Positions 1 to 8,341 of a stretch of 64,000 bases of DNA are shown here, piece after piece. The DNA lies in the NCBI RefSeq assembly GCF_022023855.1, contig NZ_CP059449.1:2588001-2652000 (forward strand), given 5' to 3'. This stretch comes from Azospirillum brasilense (lineage in GTDB: Bacteria; Pseudomonadota; Alphaproteobacteria; Azospirillales; Azospirillaceae). The number at the start of each line of letters is the position of its first letter. The first letter of the stretch is position 1. Both the position numbers and the translations under genes were made by a program. The notes under the pieces are model-generated. The model did no database searches and had not been told where the DNA came from. It saw nothing but the letters and a program-made list of their open reading frames with translations.

Positions 1-827
1 TTCAGCGGGTACTTGTCCGCCAGATGCCCGCCGACGAGCTGCGGCAGGGCGGCGAACAGATAGACCGCCGTCACCACGCCGCCGACGCCCAGCGTGCTGC
101 CGCCGAGCAGATCGCTCAGCCGTGCCTCGAACAGCTTGGGCAGCACCACCTGCATGGCATTGAACATCAGCCCGGCGCAGACCATCGTCACCGACAGAAC
201 GAAGAAGGCGCGGATCACGTCGCCACGCGAGGCCTTGGGGATTGGCTTCACGTCGCCCTGGCGATCCTCGACCTTGCCCAGCGCGATCAGCAGGGCCAGC
301 GCCACGCCCAGCCCCAGACAGATCGCCCCCGGAATCAGGAAGGCCGAGCGCCAGCCCAGCCATTCCGTCAGGCCTCCGGCCACCACCGCCGCCGAAGCGA
401 TGCCGACGGTGCCGAAGATGCCCTGGTAGCCCAGCGCCTTGCCGCGGTTGGTGGCGTTCTTGACCATCCAGGCCATGCCCACCGGGTGGTAGATGGAGGC
501 GCCGAGGCCAAGCACCGCCAGCGCCCACAGCAGCGCCTCCGGACCGTCGGTCAGGCCGCAGGCGATGGTCCCCGCCCCGGTCAACAGGAAGAAGACCGCC
601 ATCATCCGGCATTCGCTCCAGCGGTCGCCCAGCCAGCCGGCCAGCGGCGCGCCGACGCCGATCATCAGCGCGCCCAGCGTCCACAGCCGGATCAGCTCGT
701 CGTAGGGCAGCTTCCATTCCCGTTCCAGCACCAGGACGACCGTCAGGAACAGGGCCGTTACGATGTGCATCAGCGCGTGGCCGATCCAGGAAAAGCCGAT
801 CGACAGCCGCGCCGATGTGTCGGTCAT
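1..827 (-). CDS. MFS transporter (C-terminus off the left edge)
   Basis: This is the N-terminal two thirds of a major facilitator superfamily permease of the inner membrane; about 275 residues are visible and the rest lies beyond the window. The protein begins MTDTSARLSIGFSWIGHALM and shows repeated hydrophobic helices. The loop after the second helix contains GAPLAGWLGDRWSECR, which matches the conserved MFS loop 2-3 motif (G-x-L-x-D-R). A polar cytoplasmic loop near residue 200 (KVEDRQGDVKPIPKASRG) separates the two six-helix halves, as expected for the fold. The substrate cannot be read from the sequence. The ATG at 825-827 is the first plausible start. The next gene, cutA, is on the same strand about 120 bases upstream, so co-transcription is possible but not shown. 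Confidence 0.85.
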   Translation of the reverse strand, partial: MTDTSARLSIGFSWIGHALMHIVTALFLTVVLVLEREWKLPYDELIRLWTLGALMIGVGAPLAGWLGDRWSECRMMAVFFLLTGAGTIACGLTDGPEALLWALAVLGLGASIYHPVGMAWMVKNATNRGKALGYQGIFGTVGIASAAVVAGGLTEWLGWRSAFLIPGAICLGLGVALALLIALGKVEDRQGDVKPIPKASRGDVIRAFFVLSVTMVCAGLMFNAMQVVLPKLFEARLSDLLGGSTLGVGGVVTAVYLFAALPQLVGGHLADKYPL

Positions 828-948
828 GGAAATTCTCCGCATCCGGATGATTTGCGCTTGAAAGCAACCCTTGCGAAACTGGCACGCGGGTCGGAGGCGG
901 TCCAATGCGCCGCCGTCATGGCGGGCATGCGGTGAGTCACTTCGGCGG

Positions 949-1263
949 TCAGGCGGTCTCGTCGTGCAGCCAGTCCAGATAGGCCGGGTTGCCGCGCCCC
1001 ACCCTCAGCTCGACCACGCAGGGCACGTCATAGCTGTGCAGCTCCCGCACCCGCGCGGCCAGCCGGTCGAACAGCTCCGCCCGCGTCTTGGCGATCAGCA
1101 CCGTTTCCGTGGCTTCCTCGATGGAACCCTGCCAGCGGTAGATGGAGGTCATGCCGTCAAAAATGTTGGCGCAGGCGGCCAGCCGCTCCTCGACCAGCGC
1201 GCGGCCGATGCGCCGGGCCTCGTCCCGCGATCCTGCGGTGATATAGGCGAAGACGAATTCCAT
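949..1263 (-). CDS. cutA: CutA divalent-cation tolerance protein
   Basis: The 104-residue product has the length and motifs of CutA1, a small cytoplasmic trimer of the PII-like fold linked to tolerance of copper and other divalent cations. Visible family features are the N-terminal strand FVFAYITAGSRDEARRIGRAL, the LAACANI segment, the YRWQGSIEEATETVLIAKT strand typical of CutA, and the C-terminal HSYDVPCVVEL followed by NPAYLDWL. A much longer open frame exists upstream, but homology begins at MEFVF, whose ATG is at 1261-1263. The molecular function of CutA proteins is still debated, so the name reflects family membership only. Confidence 0.93.
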   Translation of the reverse strand: MEFVFAYITAGSRDEARRIGRALVEERLAACANIFDGMTSIYRWQGSIEEATETVLIAKTRAELFDRLAARVRELHSYDVPCVVELRVGRGNPAYLDWLHDETA

Positions 1264-1341
1264 GGCCGAACCCTTTCGATGTAGAGTGCCCGAATCTTGC
1301 CACAGGCCGCAGGGCCGCAACATCTTCCGAGGCGACAAACC

Positions 1342-1626
1342 ATGGCCGCACCCCGACGCAGCACGTCCCGACGCCGCCCCACCGAGGCGCAGGCGGCGTG
1401 GCTGCGCAACGGTCTGGACCAGCCCGGCGGCAAGCTGCCCCTGTTCGACGGCGACGGCCAACGCGTCAAGCGCCTGACCATCGAAAGCTGTCTGAAGTCC
1501 GGCTGGGCCGAGCGCTGGTTCCACAATCCGCTGAAGCCCGACTGGCTGGTCTGCCGCCTGACCGACGCCGGCCGCTCCGCCGTCGCCCCCCGCCCCGCCA
1601 CGAAGGAACTCGTCCAGGCGGAGTGA
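1342..1626 (+). CDS. Small hypothetical protein, 94 aa
   Basis: This is a short, basic and Trp-rich protein that I do not recognise. It starts with a very basic stretch (PRRSTSRRRPTEAQ). A compact region with several Trp residues follows (WLRNGLDQPGGKLPLFDGDGQ, then SGWAERWFHNPLKPDWLVC) and ends in a LTDAGRSAV segment that resembles the end of winged-helix or DNA-binding domains. G/C at third positions and the lack of a better overlapping frame support it as coding. It is transcribed away from cutA, with 78 bases between the two starts. The ATG at 1342 was chosen because the in-frame extension upstream to 1297 would run further into the shared promoter region. No function is proposed. Confidence 0.6.
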   Translation: MAAPRRSTSRRRPTEAQAAWLRNGLDQPGGKLPLFDGDGQRVKRLTIESCLKSGWAERWFHNPLKPDWLVCRLTDAGRSAVAPRPATKELVQAE

Positions 1627-1721
1627 CCGCCGGACGGGTGACGATCCACCCCATGCGCACCATGTTGCGGTCCGCGAACGATCGCGGCCCGACCGGCTTC
1701 GTTTCGTGACGGTATCACTCC

Positions 1722-2249
1722 ATGCAGCTCTCCGACCTCGGCCCCCGCATTTGCATTCTCGGGCCGTCCAACAGCGGAAAATCCACGCTTGCCGAAGCGA
1801 TCGCGCGGCGGAACGGCTTTCCCGTCGTCCATCTCGACCGGCTGTACCATGCCCCCGACACCGATTGGCGGCCACGCCCGACCGACGAGTTCATCGCCCT
1901 GCACGACGCGGCCATCGCCGGCGAGCGTTGGGTCATGGAGGGCAACTACTCACGCTGCATTCCGCAGCGCTTCCGGCGGGCGACGGGCCTGATCCAACTG
2001 GACGTGCCCATGCCGCTCAGCCTGCTGCGCTACTTCCGCCGAACCCTGTTCGAGCGGGAACGGCGCGGCGCGCTGGAGGGCCGCCGGGACAGCATCAAGT
2101 GGGAGATGATCCGCCACATCGCCGTCACCACCCCGAGAAACCGGGCGAGAAACCTGCGGACCTTCGATCAGGCCGACCTGCCGAAGATCCGGATCGACTC
2201 CGCGCGGGACCTGAACGCGTGGTATCGGCGCTGGGGCCTTACGCGATAA
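1722..2249 (+). CDS. P-loop NTPase, adenylate-kinase-like (topology-modulation type)
   Basis: This 175-residue protein is a small nucleoside-monophosphate-kinase-like P-loop NTPase. Walker A is GPSNSGKS at residues ~14-21, followed by TLAEAIARRNGFPVVHLDRLYHAP. That LDRLY/LDxLYW segment and the later WVMEGNYS are characteristic of the small NTPases annotated as DNA topology modulation protein FlaR or adenylate kinase. The middle carries Arg residues (RYFRRTLFERERRG) where NMP kinases have their lid. The physiological substrate of this group is unknown. The gene ends 16 bases before the converging end of the hybrid kinase gene, so the two are tail to tail. No strong ribosome binding site precedes the ATG at 1722, but homology begins there. 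Confidence 0.75.
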   Translation: MQLSDLGPRICILGPSNSGKSTLAEAIARRNGFPVVHLDRLYHAPDTDWRPRPTDEFIALHDAAIAGERWVMEGNYSRCIPQRFRRATGLIQLDVPMPLSLLRYFRRTLFERERRGALEGRRDSIKWEMIRHIAVTTPRNRARNLRTFDQADLPKIRIDSARDLNAWYRRWGLTR

Positions 2250-2265
2250 GGTCCCAGCGCACGCC

Positions 2266-5200
2266 TCACGCCGGCACGGCCTTCAATTGCTGGTCCACCG
2301 CCGCCGCCAGTTCACGGGGGGTCACCGGCTTGTGGATCACCGTCAGCCCGTGGGCGGTGGCGTCCAGCAGACAGTCCGGCGCCGTCTCCCCGGTCAGGAT
2401 CACCCCGGGAACTCCGCTGCCGTAGCGCTCGCGCACGCGCAGGATCACCTCGGTTCCGATCCGCCCCTCGCGCAGCCGGTAATCGGCGATCACGATGTCG
2501 GGAACGCGAGTCTGTGCCGACAGACGCTCCATGGCCTGATCGGCGCTGCCCGCCGCCAGCACCGCATACCCCCACTCCGTCAGGATCAGCTGAAGGCCCA
2601 TCAGCACGATGGCGTCGTCGTCCACCAGAACGGCAAGGCGGCCCTGCCCCATCCCCGGCGCCGCACTCCCCGCCCCCGCGGCGGCGGCGACCACCGATTC
2701 GCCCAGCGGCACCAGAACCCGGAAGGCCGAGCCCTTGCCCTCCGCGGAGCGCACCTCCACCGGGTGGTCGAGCAGCCGCGACAGGCGCCGCACGATGGCG
2801 AGGCCGAGGCCGAGGCCCTGGTTGCGGTCCCGCTCCGGGTTGCCGACCTGATGGAACTCCTCGAAAATCCGCTCCAGATGATCGTCGGGAATGCCCATTC
2901 CGGTGTCCTGGACGACGATCGACAGGAACCGCCCGTCCGGCCGGCACTGCACCCGCACGAGCCCGCTGTCGGTGTAGCGGATGGCGTTCTCGACCAGATT
3001 GCGCAGCAGCCGGCCCAGCAGCGTGCGGTCGCTGCGCACCCGCCCGGCGGCGACCTCCACCTGCCAGCCGATGCCCTTGCCTGCGGCGACCGGCGCGTAG
3101 GCGGCGCGGATCGGGTCTAGCACCTCCGCCACGTCGAAATCCTCGAACACCGGCGTCACCACCCCGGCGTCGAGGCGCGACACGTCGAGCAGGCTGTCCA
3201 GAAGCCCCTTCAACGCGTCCAGCCCTTGCTCCAGATGGGTCAGGATCTTGCTGCCCGCGGGGGACCCGACATGGGCCGACAGGGCGGCGGCGAAGAAGAA
3301 CAGCGATTGGAGCGGTTGGCGCAGATCGTGGCTGGCCGCGGCCAGGAACTTCGACTTGGCGAGGTTGGCGCGCTCCGCCTCGTCGCGGGCGGAACGCAGC
3401 TCGGCCTCCATCGCCTTGCGCTCGGTGATGTCCTCGGCGACGGTGATGCGGTAGGCCGGCTCCGTGCCGGTGATCCGGGCAAGCGACGAGGTCACCCGCA
3501 CCCACACCGCCCCGCCGTCCTTGCGGCGGTAGCGCTTCTCCAGGGCGTAGCTGACCAGCTCGCCGGACAGCAGCCGCTCGATCAGCCGGTCCTCCGTCGG
3601 CAGGTCCGCCGGGTCGGTGATGTCGCGGTAGGTCCGCCGTAGCAACTCCTCGCGCGGGTAGCCGACGATGTCGCAGATCTTGGCGTTGACGTCGAGGATG
3701 CGGCCATCCAACCCCACCCGCTCGATGCCCACCGCGGCCAGTTCGAAGACCGACCGGAAGCGTTCGTCGCTCTGCCGGCGCGCCGTCTCGGCCCGGCGCA
3801 GGTCGGTGACCTCCATCACGACGGCACCGACCGCCGCGACCTTGATCCCCTCATGAACGGGGAACAGGGCGATCAGCCAATGGCGCGTCACGCCCGGTTC
3901 CTTGGGCGTCTCCCCCATGATTTCCCGGTAGGGGATCGGCTCGCCGGTGTCGAAGACCCGGTCGATCAGCGGCTCGACGCTGGCCCCGATGACGGGAAGA
4001 AGGTCCGCCAGCGTGCGGCCCATATGGGCCTCCGCCAGGATGCCGTTGCTAACGGCCAACTGCTCGTTGATGCGGATGTAGCGGCGCTCGCGGTCGAAGA
4101 AGGCGAAGCCGACCGGCGCGTTCTGCAGCAGGCCGTTCAGCTGGGCGAGCAGCGCGCTTTTCTCCCGGTTGGCGGAGGTCAGCGCCGCCTCCCCCCACTT
4201 GCGGGCAGTGGTGTCCTGGAAGAAGACAGCCAGCCCGTCGGGTGACGGGAAGGCGCGCACGGCGAACCAGGATTCGAAGGCCGTGCAATACTCCTCGAAC
4301 TCGACGGGCGTCTGATCCCGCATGGCGCGGCGGTAGTTCTCGCCGAACGCGCTGGCGGCGACCTCCGGGAAGATGTCCCACAAATCCTGGCCGATCAGGT
4401 CGCGTCCCCCCGAGATCAACGTCCGGGCGCGCTCGTTGATGAAGGTGATGCGCCAGTTGCGATCCACCTCGAACACGCCGTCGGTGGTGCTGCCCAGAAC
4501 GGCGGCCATCTTGTGGACCCGCGCGTTGGCCTGCTCCCGGATTTGCTGCTGGCGCGCAAGTTCCTCGGCCATGCCGTCGAAGGCGCGGGCCAGCGTGCCG
4601 AGTTCGGACGACTGCCTCGCCACACCGCTGCGCGCCGTCAGGTCGCCGGCCTTCCAGCGCTCCGCCGTCGCGACCAGGGCTGCCACCGGCCGCCGCAGGA
4701 ACCGGCTGGCGCCCCACCAGACGGCGAGCAGCGTCAGCAGCAGCACGGTGGCGATGCCCGTCATCGCCTGAACCATCGCGCCGCGGATCGGTCCCAGCGC
4801 CTCGCCCTTGTCGAGGCAGACCACGACGCCGACGCCGTCCAGGCTCCGGCCGGTCGGCTGATAGGCGACGATACGCGGCCGTCCATCCGGCCCAGTCACC
4901 TCGGCGACGCCGGGGGCATCGCGGGAGAGCAGCGCGATAACGGATGGGGACAGCGTGCCATTCGCATCCGTCTGGTTCGGCCCCGTCTGGCTGGGCAGGG
5001 GCGGCACCTGGGCGACCACCCGGTCGCGGCGATCCACCAGCGTGATCCGCGCGCTGTCGGACAGCGGCCGCTTGGACAGGAAATCGGCGATCCAGGAGAT
5101 GTCGGTCATCGCCGTCACGACGCCGGCGGCCCGGCCCTCCGCGTCTTTGAAGGCCAGCGCGACGGGCATGGCGGAGCGCCCGTCCGTCCGGCGGAAGACA

Positions 5201-5616
5201 TGCTCGCCCAGCGTCATCCGGCCGCTGTCCAGCGCGTCGCGGAAATAGTCGCGGTCGGCGATGGAAATCCCCAGCGAGGTGCGGTCGGTCGAGCAGCGCA
5301 CCACCCCGTCCAGCCCGGCGATCACGATGCCGAGATGACCGGGATACGACGCGCGCAGATCGTCCATCAGCGCCTGACAGGCCGGAGAACCGGGCGCGCG
5401 CGCCGGGTCGGCCTTCACCAGCGTGCTCAGCACCTGCCGCAGCCCGTCGATCATGCGGTGCTGTTCTGCCTCGAACAGCGCGGCGAGGTGCAGGGCGTCC
5501 CGCCCCACCTCGGCCTCCCGCGCGGCGCGCAGGGCCAACTCGTTCTTCACCTCGATGACGGCCGCCGGGATCATCGCCACGAAGACGAGCAGCAACAGAC
5601 GGTGAAGAAGGCTCAT
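2266..5616 (-). CDS. Membrane hybrid sensor histidine kinase (Cache-HAMP-PAS3-HisKA-HATPase-REC)
   Basis: This 1116-residue inner-membrane sensor has one TM helix at residues ~4-22, a periplasmic Cache-type sensing region to ~280, a second TM (TVLLLTLLAVWWGASRFL), a HAMP linker, and three PAS repeats (GVFEVDRNWRITFINERA, GFAFFDRERRYIRINEQ, GIERVGLDGRILDVNAK). The HisKA phospho-acceptor lies in AASHDLRQPLQS near residue 760. A HATPase with N-box LVENAIRYTDSG, DTGMGIP and GLGLGLAIVRR follows. A C-terminal receiver has acidic pocket VDDD, phospho-Asp in IADYRL, Thr in ILTGE and Lys in IHKPV. The SHDLRQPLQSL H-box is typical of hybrid kinases with an attached receiver that may act as a phosphate sink. 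The ligand is unknown. No partner regulator with a DNA-binding domain lies beside it. Confidence 0.93.
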   Translation of the reverse strand: MSLLHRLLLLVFVAMIPAAVIEVKNELALRAAREAEVGRDALHLAALFEAEQHRMIDGLRQVLSTLVKADPARAPGSPACQALMDDLRASYPGHLGIVIAGLDGVVRCSTDRTSLGISIADRDYFRDALDSGRMTLGEHVFRRTDGRSAMPVALAFKDAEGRAAGVVTAMTDISWIADFLSKRPLSDSARITLVDRRDRVVAQVPPLPSQTGPNQTDANGTLSPSVIALLSRDAPGVAEVTGPDGRPRIVAYQPTGRSLDGVGVVVCLDKGEALGPIRGAMVQAMTGIATVLLLTLLAVWWGASRFLRRPVAALVATAERWKAGDLTARSGVARQSSELGTLARAFDGMAEELARQQQIREQANARVHKMAAVLGSTTDGVFEVDRNWRITFINERARTLISGGRDLIGQDLWDIFPEVAASAFGENYRRAMRDQTPVEFEEYCTAFESWFAVRAFPSPDGLAVFFQDTTARKWGEAALTSANREKSALLAQLNGLLQNAPVGFAFFDRERRYIRINEQLAVSNGILAEAHMGRTLADLLPVIGASVEPLIDRVFDTGEPIPYREIMGETPKEPGVTRHWLIALFPVHEGIKVAAVGAVVMEVTDLRRAETARRQSDERFRSVFELAAVGIERVGLDGRILDVNAKICDIVGYPREELLRRTYRDITDPADLPTEDRLIERLLSGELVSYALEKRYRRKDGGAVWVRVTSSLARITGTEPAYRITVAEDITERKAMEAELRSARDEAERANLAKSKFLAAASHDLRQPLQSLFFFAAALSAHVGSPAGSKILTHLEQGLDALKGLLDSLLDVSRLDAGVVTPVFEDFDVAEVLDPIRAAYAPVAAGKGIGWQVEVAAGRVRSDRTLLGRLLRNLVENAIRYTDSGLVRVQCRPDGRFLSIVVQDTGMGIPDDHLERIFEEFHQVGNPERDRNQGLGLGLAIVRRLSRLLDHPVEVRSAEGKGSAFRVLVPLGESVVAAAAGAGSAAPGMGQGRLAVLVDDDAIVLMGLQLILTEWGYAVLAAGSADQAMERLSAQTRVPDIVIADYRLREGRIGTEVILRVRERYGSGVPGVILTGETAPDCLLDATAHGLTVIHKPVTPRELAAAVDQQLKAVPA

Positions 5617-5674
5617 GAAGGACGGCTTTCGGTAAATGATGCCGTAAGACCGTGCGGGATGCGGGATGCTCTCG

Positions 5675-6004
5675 TCAACGGGCGCTGGTGGGGGTACGGG
5701 TGGCCTTCCACACGCCGGAGCGTTCGGCCCCGGCGGCGATGCGGCGGTCGGCGATCTCCGACTCCTCCACCTCAGCGATCCCGGCGTGCTTCAGGGCGCG
5801 CAGAAGGACGCTGCGGACGGTCGTTCCCTCCTCCTCCGCGCGGCGGCGGACGGCGCGCTTGACGCTCTGCGGCACCATGGCGGCCAGCTGCACGTCGGGT
5901 TCACGCGCCGCGGACGGAGCCTGGTCGGCCTCGTCCGGCATGGCATTGGACGAAATGGCATTGGGCGAAATGGCATGGGCGGGTCGGAAAGGGTGGTTGC
6001 GCAT
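5675..6004 (-). CDS. Small ribbon-helix-helix-like protein
   Basis: The product has 109 residues. The central segment AAMVPQSVKRAVRRRAEEEGTTVRSVLLRALKHAGI looks like a ribbon-helix-helix DNA-binding fold: a short strand, then two amphipathic helices linked by G-T-T-V. Such domains occur in antitoxins, ParG-type partition proteins and small repressors. The first 22 residues (AISPNAISSNAM) come from a small internal DNA repeat, so the real start may be the inner ATG that gives MPDEADQ, at about 5941. No toxin-like gene is adjacent. Upstream, at 6051-6071, is a perfect palindrome that such a protein could bind. The gene diverges from the flavoprotein gene at 6225. The RHH call is from pattern only. 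Confidence 0.6.
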   Translation of the reverse strand: MRNHPFRPAHAISPNAISSNAMPDEADQAPSAAREPDVQLAAMVPQSVKRAVRRRAEEEGTTVRSVLLRALKHAGIAEVEESEIADRRIAAGAERSGVWKATRTPTSAR

Positions 6005-6050
6005 CGGTCCTGCCGTACATGGTTCGAACGTACGAAACCCTCTCTGCTTA

Positions 6051-6071
6051 TAGTTAATTTCTTGTTAACTA
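6051..6071. promoter_or_regulatory. 21-bp palindrome matching the CtrA-box consensus
   Basis: The sequence is TAGTTAA-N7-TTAACTA, a perfect inverted repeat with 7-base arms and a 7-base spacer. It includes TTAA-N7-TTAAC, the established consensus for the alphaproteobacterial cell-cycle regulator CtrA. It lies 47 bases upstream of the ribbon-helix-helix-like gene and 154 bases upstream of the divergent flavoprotein gene, in the only AT-rich patch of this region. It may be a CtrA site or an operator for the neighbouring small regulator. A second, imperfect dyad (TTCGAACG / TACGAA) lies next to it at about 6023-6036. Confidence 0.5.
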
Positions 6072-6224
6072 TGATTCCGCCAACGCTGTCCGGAGGGAGA
6101 TGATACACCGGAATAGCGGTTGACCTGTACAATCCTGCACCGAACAGTGGCCGGCTGGGCCTCCCGGCGCCGCAGCGCCGGATCACCGCCCCTTTCGTAC
6201 GGCCAGAGCAGAGGAGCGCCGACG

Positions 6225-7676
6225 TTGTCAGCACGCCCTTCGAAACGCCGCATCGCCATCATCGGGGCCGGCTTCACCGGCAGCGTCCTCGCCGCGCACC
6301 TGATGCGTCGCGCCGATGAGCCGACCAGCCTGCACCTGATCGAACGCACGCCCAGCGTCGGCGCCGGGCTCGCCTACTCCACGCCCAACGCCGCGCATCT
6401 TCTGAACGTGCGCGCCTACAACATGAGCGCCTATCCGGATGACCCGCGGCACTTCCTCCGCTGGCTGTGGGCGCAGGACGACGGGGCCGGGGCGCCGCCG
6501 CCCAGCGGCCACGCCTTCGTCTCACGCGCCCGCTATGGCGCCTACATCCAGGACGTCCTGCGGGAGGCCGTGGCTATGGCCCCGCCCCACGTCTCGCTCA
6601 CCGTGTCGCAGGCGGAGGCGGTGGACATCGCGTCGGACGCGCGGGGCACCCGGCTGCGGCTGGGCAACGGGACCAGCCTGTCGGTGGACACGGCGGTTCT
6701 GTGCGTCGGCAATTTCGCCCCCTCGCCGCCGCCGGTCCCGGCACCGGAGGTCTACGCCTCCAGCCGCTACGTGGCCTCGCCCTGGGACTGGCCGGCGCTG
6801 GGCACGATCGCTTCCGACGCACCCGTTCTGATCCTGGGGACCGGACTGACCATGGTGGACACCGTGCTGTCGCTGGAGGACCAGGGGCACCGCGGCCCGA
6901 TCGTCGCCCTGTCGCGCCGCGGCCTGCTGCCCCAGACGCACGAGGAGACGCGGCCCTTCAAGAGCTTCATCCACCCGCAGGTGATGCCGCGCACCGTGCT
7001 GGACGTGCTGATCGCCCTGAAGGCCGACGTCCGCCGCGCGCGGGAGACGGGGTTCGACTGGCGATCGGCCTTCGACGCGCTGCGGCCCTACCATCACCTG
7101 ATCTGGAGCCACCTGCCGACCGAGGAGCGACGGCGCTTCCTACGCCACGTCCGCCCCTATTGGGAGGTCCATCGCCACCGCATCGCGCCGGAGGTGGCGG
7201 CCCGCATCGCCGCCCTGTGCGCGAACGGGCGGTTGACCATCCGCGCCGGCCGCCTTCAGACGCTGAGCCTCGTTCCGAACGGGGTGGAGGCGACCGTCCG
7301 CGCCCGCGGGGCGGAAGGAACCGTCTGGACCCGGACGGTGGGGGCCATCGTCAACGCCACCGGCACCGAATGCGACTTCAGCCGGATCGCCCATCCGCTG
7401 GTCAAGGCGCTGCTGACGCGCGGTCTGGCGCGGCCCGATCCGCTGCGGCTGGGGCTGGACGTCACCATGGACGGCGCCCTGATCGGCGAGGATGGGCAGG
7501 CGTCGGACCGGCTGTTCGCGCTCGGCCCGGTCAGCCGGCCGCCCTTCTGGGAGATGACCGCGGTGCCCGAACTGCGCAGCCAATGCGCCCGGGCCGCCCA
7601 GCACATCACCCAGTTGCGGCGATCCGCCTATCCACTGGCGGAGCCGGCGTTTCTCGGCGCGCGGGCGGTGCCCTGA
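6225..7676 (+). CDS. FAD/NAD(P)-binding flavoprotein, YdhS-like
   Basis: This 483-residue protein matches the uncharacterised FAD/NAD(P)-binding family represented by YdhS (COG4529). The N-terminal Rossmann motif is IAIIGAGFTGSVLAAHL, followed by LIERTPSVGAGLAYST and HLLNVRAYNMSAYPDDP, which are typical of the family. A second nucleotide-binding loop, LILGTGLTMVDTVLSL, occurs near residue 205. The C-terminal ATG motif (IVNATGTECDFS) and LFALGPVSRPPFWEMTAVPELR complete the fold. I chose the TTG at 6225 because it has a good ribosome binding site (GAGGAG, 8-9 bases before) and sits directly before the Rossmann strand; upstream in-frame codons read through apparent leader sequence. Such proteins are presumed oxidoreductases, but the substrate is unknown. 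Confidence 0.85.
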   Translation: MSARPSKRRIAIIGAGFTGSVLAAHLMRRADEPTSLHLIERTPSVGAGLAYSTPNAAHLLNVRAYNMSAYPDDPRHFLRWLWAQDDGAGAPPPSGHAFVSRARYGAYIQDVLREAVAMAPPHVSLTVSQAEAVDIASDARGTRLRLGNGTSLSVDTAVLCVGNFAPSPPPVPAPEVYASSRYVASPWDWPALGTIASDAPVLILGTGLTMVDTVLSLEDQGHRGPIVALSRRGLLPQTHEETRPFKSFIHPQVMPRTVLDVLIALKADVRRARETGFDWRSAFDALRPYHHLIWSHLPTEERRRFLRHVRPYWEVHRHRIAPEVAARIAALCANGRLTIRAGRLQTLSLVPNGVEATVRARGAEGTVWTRTVGAIVNATGTECDFSRIAHPLVKALLTRGLARPDPLRLGLDVTMDGALIGEDGQASDRLFALGPVSRPPFWEMTAVPELRSQCARAAQHITQLRRSAYPLAEPAFLGARAVP

Positions 7677-7694
7677 CCGGATGGGAGCCCCCGC

Positions 7695-8186
7695 TCACCA
7701 GGGGGTGCCATCGCGATGCGTGAAGAGATCCGTCACGCTGTCGTAGCGCAGATCCTCGTCCGGGTAATGCGCTTCGTCCCCCGCGCTGCGGTCGCCGACC
7801 TCCAAGTAGGTCGCCGGCCCGTCGGAGCGGTTGACGAGTTGGTGCCCGTTGGGCTTTCCGGCCGGGAAGCCGGCGCACATGCCGGGACGCAGGACCGTCT
7901 CTCCGGCGTCGGTGACCAGGGTCAGTTCGCCGTCCAGCACATAGACGAACTCGTCCTGGCGGGTGTGCCAGTGCCGCAGGGCGGAGGCGGCGCCCGGCTC
8001 CAGCCGGGTCAGGTTCACGCCGAAGTTGGTGATCCCCAGCGGGTTGCCCAGCCGCTTGCGCAGGCGCCCGGCAACCGCCGCGCGGAACGGCTCCGGATAG
8101 TCGGTGGCGCCGAGCTTTGCCCCGACTGCGGCGGGATCGAGCACTGGGGCAGTGGGCGGCGCGTTGGGCGGGGCTTCGTCTGACAA
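7695..8186 (-). CDS. Cupin-domain protein
   Basis: This is a 163-residue single-domain cupin of the cupin_2 type, a small beta-barrel that usually binds a divalent metal. Motif 1 is visible as HWHTRQDEFVYVLDGELTLV (two His and one Glu ligands plus the conserved Gly), and motif 2 as GMCAGFPAGKPNGHQLVNRS with the third His. The tail DLRYDSVTDLFTHRDGTPW is typical of cupins annotated as related to sugar or transcription-factor cupins. The reaction, if any, is unknown. The TTG at 8184-8186 has AAGGGAG 7 bases upstream and was preferred; a GTG six codons earlier (8204) would overlap that site. It converges on the flavoprotein gene with an 18-base gap. Confidence 0.85.
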   Translation of the reverse strand: MSDEAPPNAPPTAPVLDPAAVGAKLGATDYPEPFRAAVAGRLRKRLGNPLGITNFGVNLTRLEPGAASALRHWHTRQDEFVYVLDGELTLVTDAGETVLRPGMCAGFPAGKPNGHQLVNRSDGPATYLEVGDRSAGDEAHYPDEDLRYDSVTDLFTHRDGTPW

Positions 8187-8341
8187 AGGTGGGTCTCCCT
8201 TCACCGGGGAACGATACCGATCTCTGGATTCGGTCGGAGATCGTCACTGTAGGCCATCGGGCACGGACCGACCATCCGGCCTGTTAAGCCACCGGCCGGG
8301 CACCTCATCGGGGCAAGGCCCAACGAAAGGGGGAAAGGCGC

